Shown: positions 62,400 through 64,000 of the stretch, in pieces
Position numbering within the stretch: position 1 is the stretch's first letter
Layout: each line of letters starts with the position of its first letter
Source of the DNA: Archivesica marissinica
Taxonomy: Eukaryota > Mollusca > Bivalvia > Venerida > Vesicomyidae
Length of the DNA stretch: 64,000 bases
Assembly (NCBI GenBank): GCA_014843695.1
Contig: CM026387.1
Location: forward strand, 78,299,287 to 78,363,286
Reading direction: 5' to 3'
Notes under the pieces: generated by a model
Told to the model about the DNA's origin: nothing
What the model saw: the letters and a program-made list of their open reading frames with translations, nothing else
Databases searched by the model: none
Translations under genes and position numbers: made by a program

Positions 62400-62663
62400 A
62401 GGCTTATTGGACTTCTCTCCATGATTGATGACAACGGACACATGAAAATAGTCAAGACGAAAGGTTCTACCAAACAGGAGCTGCAGATTGCACTATCTGG
62501 GAGGCATGCACAAGTTGAGGATACAGTGTTGATGGCTGTACAGTGTTATGGACAGTGCATATCCAACATGATGTTCTGTGCAAGATGTCGTCAACAACTT
62601 CCATCAGAACATACAGGTGATGGAGAATCGAGTGATGTACATCTTCATTCTTGTGTTCGATAG
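62400..62663 (+). CDS. unassigned open frame, possible terminal exon, CxxC motif
   Basis: It is about 80 codons from the ATG at 62421 (87 codons counted from 62400) to the TAG at 62661. It reads MIDDNGHMKIVKTKG, then ELQIALSGRHAQVEDTVLM and NMMFCARCRQQLP, ending HLHSCVR. The Cys-x2-Cys and the late His-x-His-x-Cys could form a zinc site. Codon usage looks more coding-like than the flanks. I do not recognise the family. It could be the last exon of a plus-strand gene or a fragment of a mobile element. TAG is followed at once by GTATATG, which could be a donor, so the end is not certain. Confidence 0.35.
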   Translation, partial: RLIGLLSMIDDNGHMKIVKTKGSTKQELQIALSGRHAQVEDTVLMAVQCYGQCISNMMFCARCRQQLPSEHTGDGESSDVHLHSCVR

Positions 62664-63159
62664 GTATATGCCTGTATTTACTGCAGAAATATATGGCTGC
62701 CTAACTGGTATACATGTATAAGTCTTGATATGTACACATTTCATTACATATACTTAGAATGCAGCATGAAATAACACGCCATGAAGCAGACGCGGTGGAC
62801 ATAGCCAACTGACATATACAGGAGCTACTAACGTGTTTGTAGTTGCCGACGAGAGTGTATTTGTGTTTTTGTGACATTTTGAACCGCTCACACCTCTGTG
62901 GCAAACCTTTAATGCCAACATATATTGCCAAAGATTAAATCGTGGGCCTGTTGACATATATAAAAAAATTAAAGACACCCGATCTACTTTCATATCTCAC
63001 AAAATGGATGCAATGTCACACTACATATACTGTTACTACTTTGTATAGGATTAACTGTAATATTTACGGTTAATGAAATGTTCAGATTTCCTCATGTTTC
63101 ATGTGAACAATATTGCATAACACCCCCTCCAACTTGATCATGTCTTTAAGCGTTCCTGT
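62664..63159. other. intergenic or intronic stretch, nothing recognised
   Basis: AT-rich. The overlapping minus frames at 62701-62993 have no support. Confidence 0.5.
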
Positions 63160-63397
63160 CCGATTAGCCCAGTGGTTATCACGCTCGCTTCTCAAGAATG
63201 CAACCCGGGTTCGATCCTCGGACTGGGAAATATGTGAGATGGTACGGTAGTTGCCAGATCGGACAGGTTGGTTTTCTCCGGGTACTCTGGTTTCCTCCTA
63301 CACGAATGCCCACATATCCGCGCAAACGAGAGTGATTAATATAAGTTGTTGGAACTTCCTTCGCAATTGTTGTAAAATAAATAAAGTTTAAACTTTA
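63160..63397 (+). mobile_element. tRNA-derived SINE, family B, well-preserved
   Basis: This 238-bp element has the tRNA-like head TAGCCCAGTGGTTATCACG (A box) and GGGTTCGATCC (B box). Next come the body GGAAATATGTGAGATGGTA and GGTTTTCTCCGGGTACTC, then GAGAGTGATTAATATAAG, and the tail AAATAAATAAAGTTTAAAC. Target duplications AAGCGTTCCTGT (63148-63159) and AAGTGTTCCTGT (63398-63409) differ at one base. Confidence 0.88.
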
Positions 63398-63844
63398 AAG
63401 TGTTCCTGTGACAGTTATATGCCATGTAAGTCAAAACGATGTAGATGCTACAAAGCGAACATAGCTTGTACTGAATTATTTGGATGTGAAGATGGACAGA
63501 CAAGGTTATTGTAACCACAACACAAGGGAATATTCCCAAACCCAAAGTTGACAAATGTGCGAATAAGCACAATGACAAGCCAGGTGACAATCGATTTGTT
63601 CAAACCAATATCACATTCATGCATGGTCTATGTATTTTAAGTTTATCTCTGCATTGAAATGATCATTCACAAAGGCTTGTATCTTATTCAGCATGTACAG
63701 TGAAGCCATAGTTGTATAGATATGATTGTTCGAGATCATATTACTTAATGTCACTGGAAAGGGGCCAAATTCCATAAATAATCGCTATTACTACTATACA
63801 CTTTGATTACTTAATTAAAGTCATTTATAAGGCTTCATGCAAGT

Positions 63845-63945
63845 TGACATTGTCGTCTAGTTTGTGATCTTATTTGAACAAAGTTGGCAACATTTTCGTC
63901 TAGTTTGTGATATTATTTTAACAAAGTTGGCAACATGCCAGTACC
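63845..63945 (+). repeat. about 49-bp tandem duplication
   Basis: TCGTCTAGTTTGTGAT and ACAAAGTTGGCAACAT each occur twice in a row, at about 49-bp spacing. Confidence 0.8.
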
Positions 63946-64000
63946 TACCATAGATACATCCATGGACGTAATTTACAAGATGTCTTTAAATTGACCTTGT

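Noticed and set aside
63160..63235. Genuine tRNA gene (TTC-like anticodon loop)
   Set aside because: The anticodon stem does not pair properly, and the sequence continues directly into the SINE body and tail.

Overview
This is eukaryotic, AT-rich and very repeat-dense DNA. It looks like a lophotrochozoan genome, most likely a marine mollusc and plausibly a bivalve. The grounds are an intron-rich RNF213-family gene, tRNA-derived SINEs of molluscan type, degraded Ty3/gypsy, Tc1/mariner and LINE copies, and TGACCTTGACCTT-type repeats. The species cannot be fixed from the sequence alone.

The one clear host gene is on the minus strand. I pieced together eleven exons between 43.26 kb and 0.53 kb, running right to left. 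They encode the N-terminal part of an RNF213-like (mysterin) giant E3 ubiquitin ligase: a long disordered Lys/Glu/Asp-rich head (41.9-43.3 kb), a CBM20-like starch-binding-type domain (36.1, 28.7 and 28.1 kb) and the start of the helical stalk (20.2, 16.5, 12.8, 12.4, 9.0, 8.1 and 0.6 kb). All splice junctions from exon 2 to exon 11 agree in codon phase. Only the exon 1/exon 2 join does not, so a small exon is probably still missing there. The AAA+ core, RING and RZ finger would lie beyond the left edge of the window.

The introns are loaded with mobile DNA. They hold a 4.0-kb gypsy element with 122-bp LTRs and an inactive polymerase motif (29.2-33.3 kb, antisense to the gene), a second gypsy gag/protease remnant (21.3-23.3 kb, sense), Tc1 transposase fragments (19.3 and 33.4 kb), LINE fragments (1.6, 4.4-5.4, 20.6 and 26.5 kb), three tRNA-derived SINE families, several MITEs with target-site duplications, and tandem arrays with units of 29, 31, 53, 103, 129 and about 150 bp.

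The right quarter is satellite. A 35-bp satellite fills 44.0-60.3 kb (about 437 visible units plus a 1000-N assembly gap), then comes a SINE tail, then a 73-bp satellite (60.4-62.25 kb). The 35-bp unit has no stop codon in any of six frames, so it produces artefactual open frames of thousands of codons. It also carries dated internal duplications, one with an exact 3029-bp offset. The last 1.7 kb holds one unassigned small open frame with a Cys-x2-Cys motif, and a well-preserved SINE with 12-bp target duplications.
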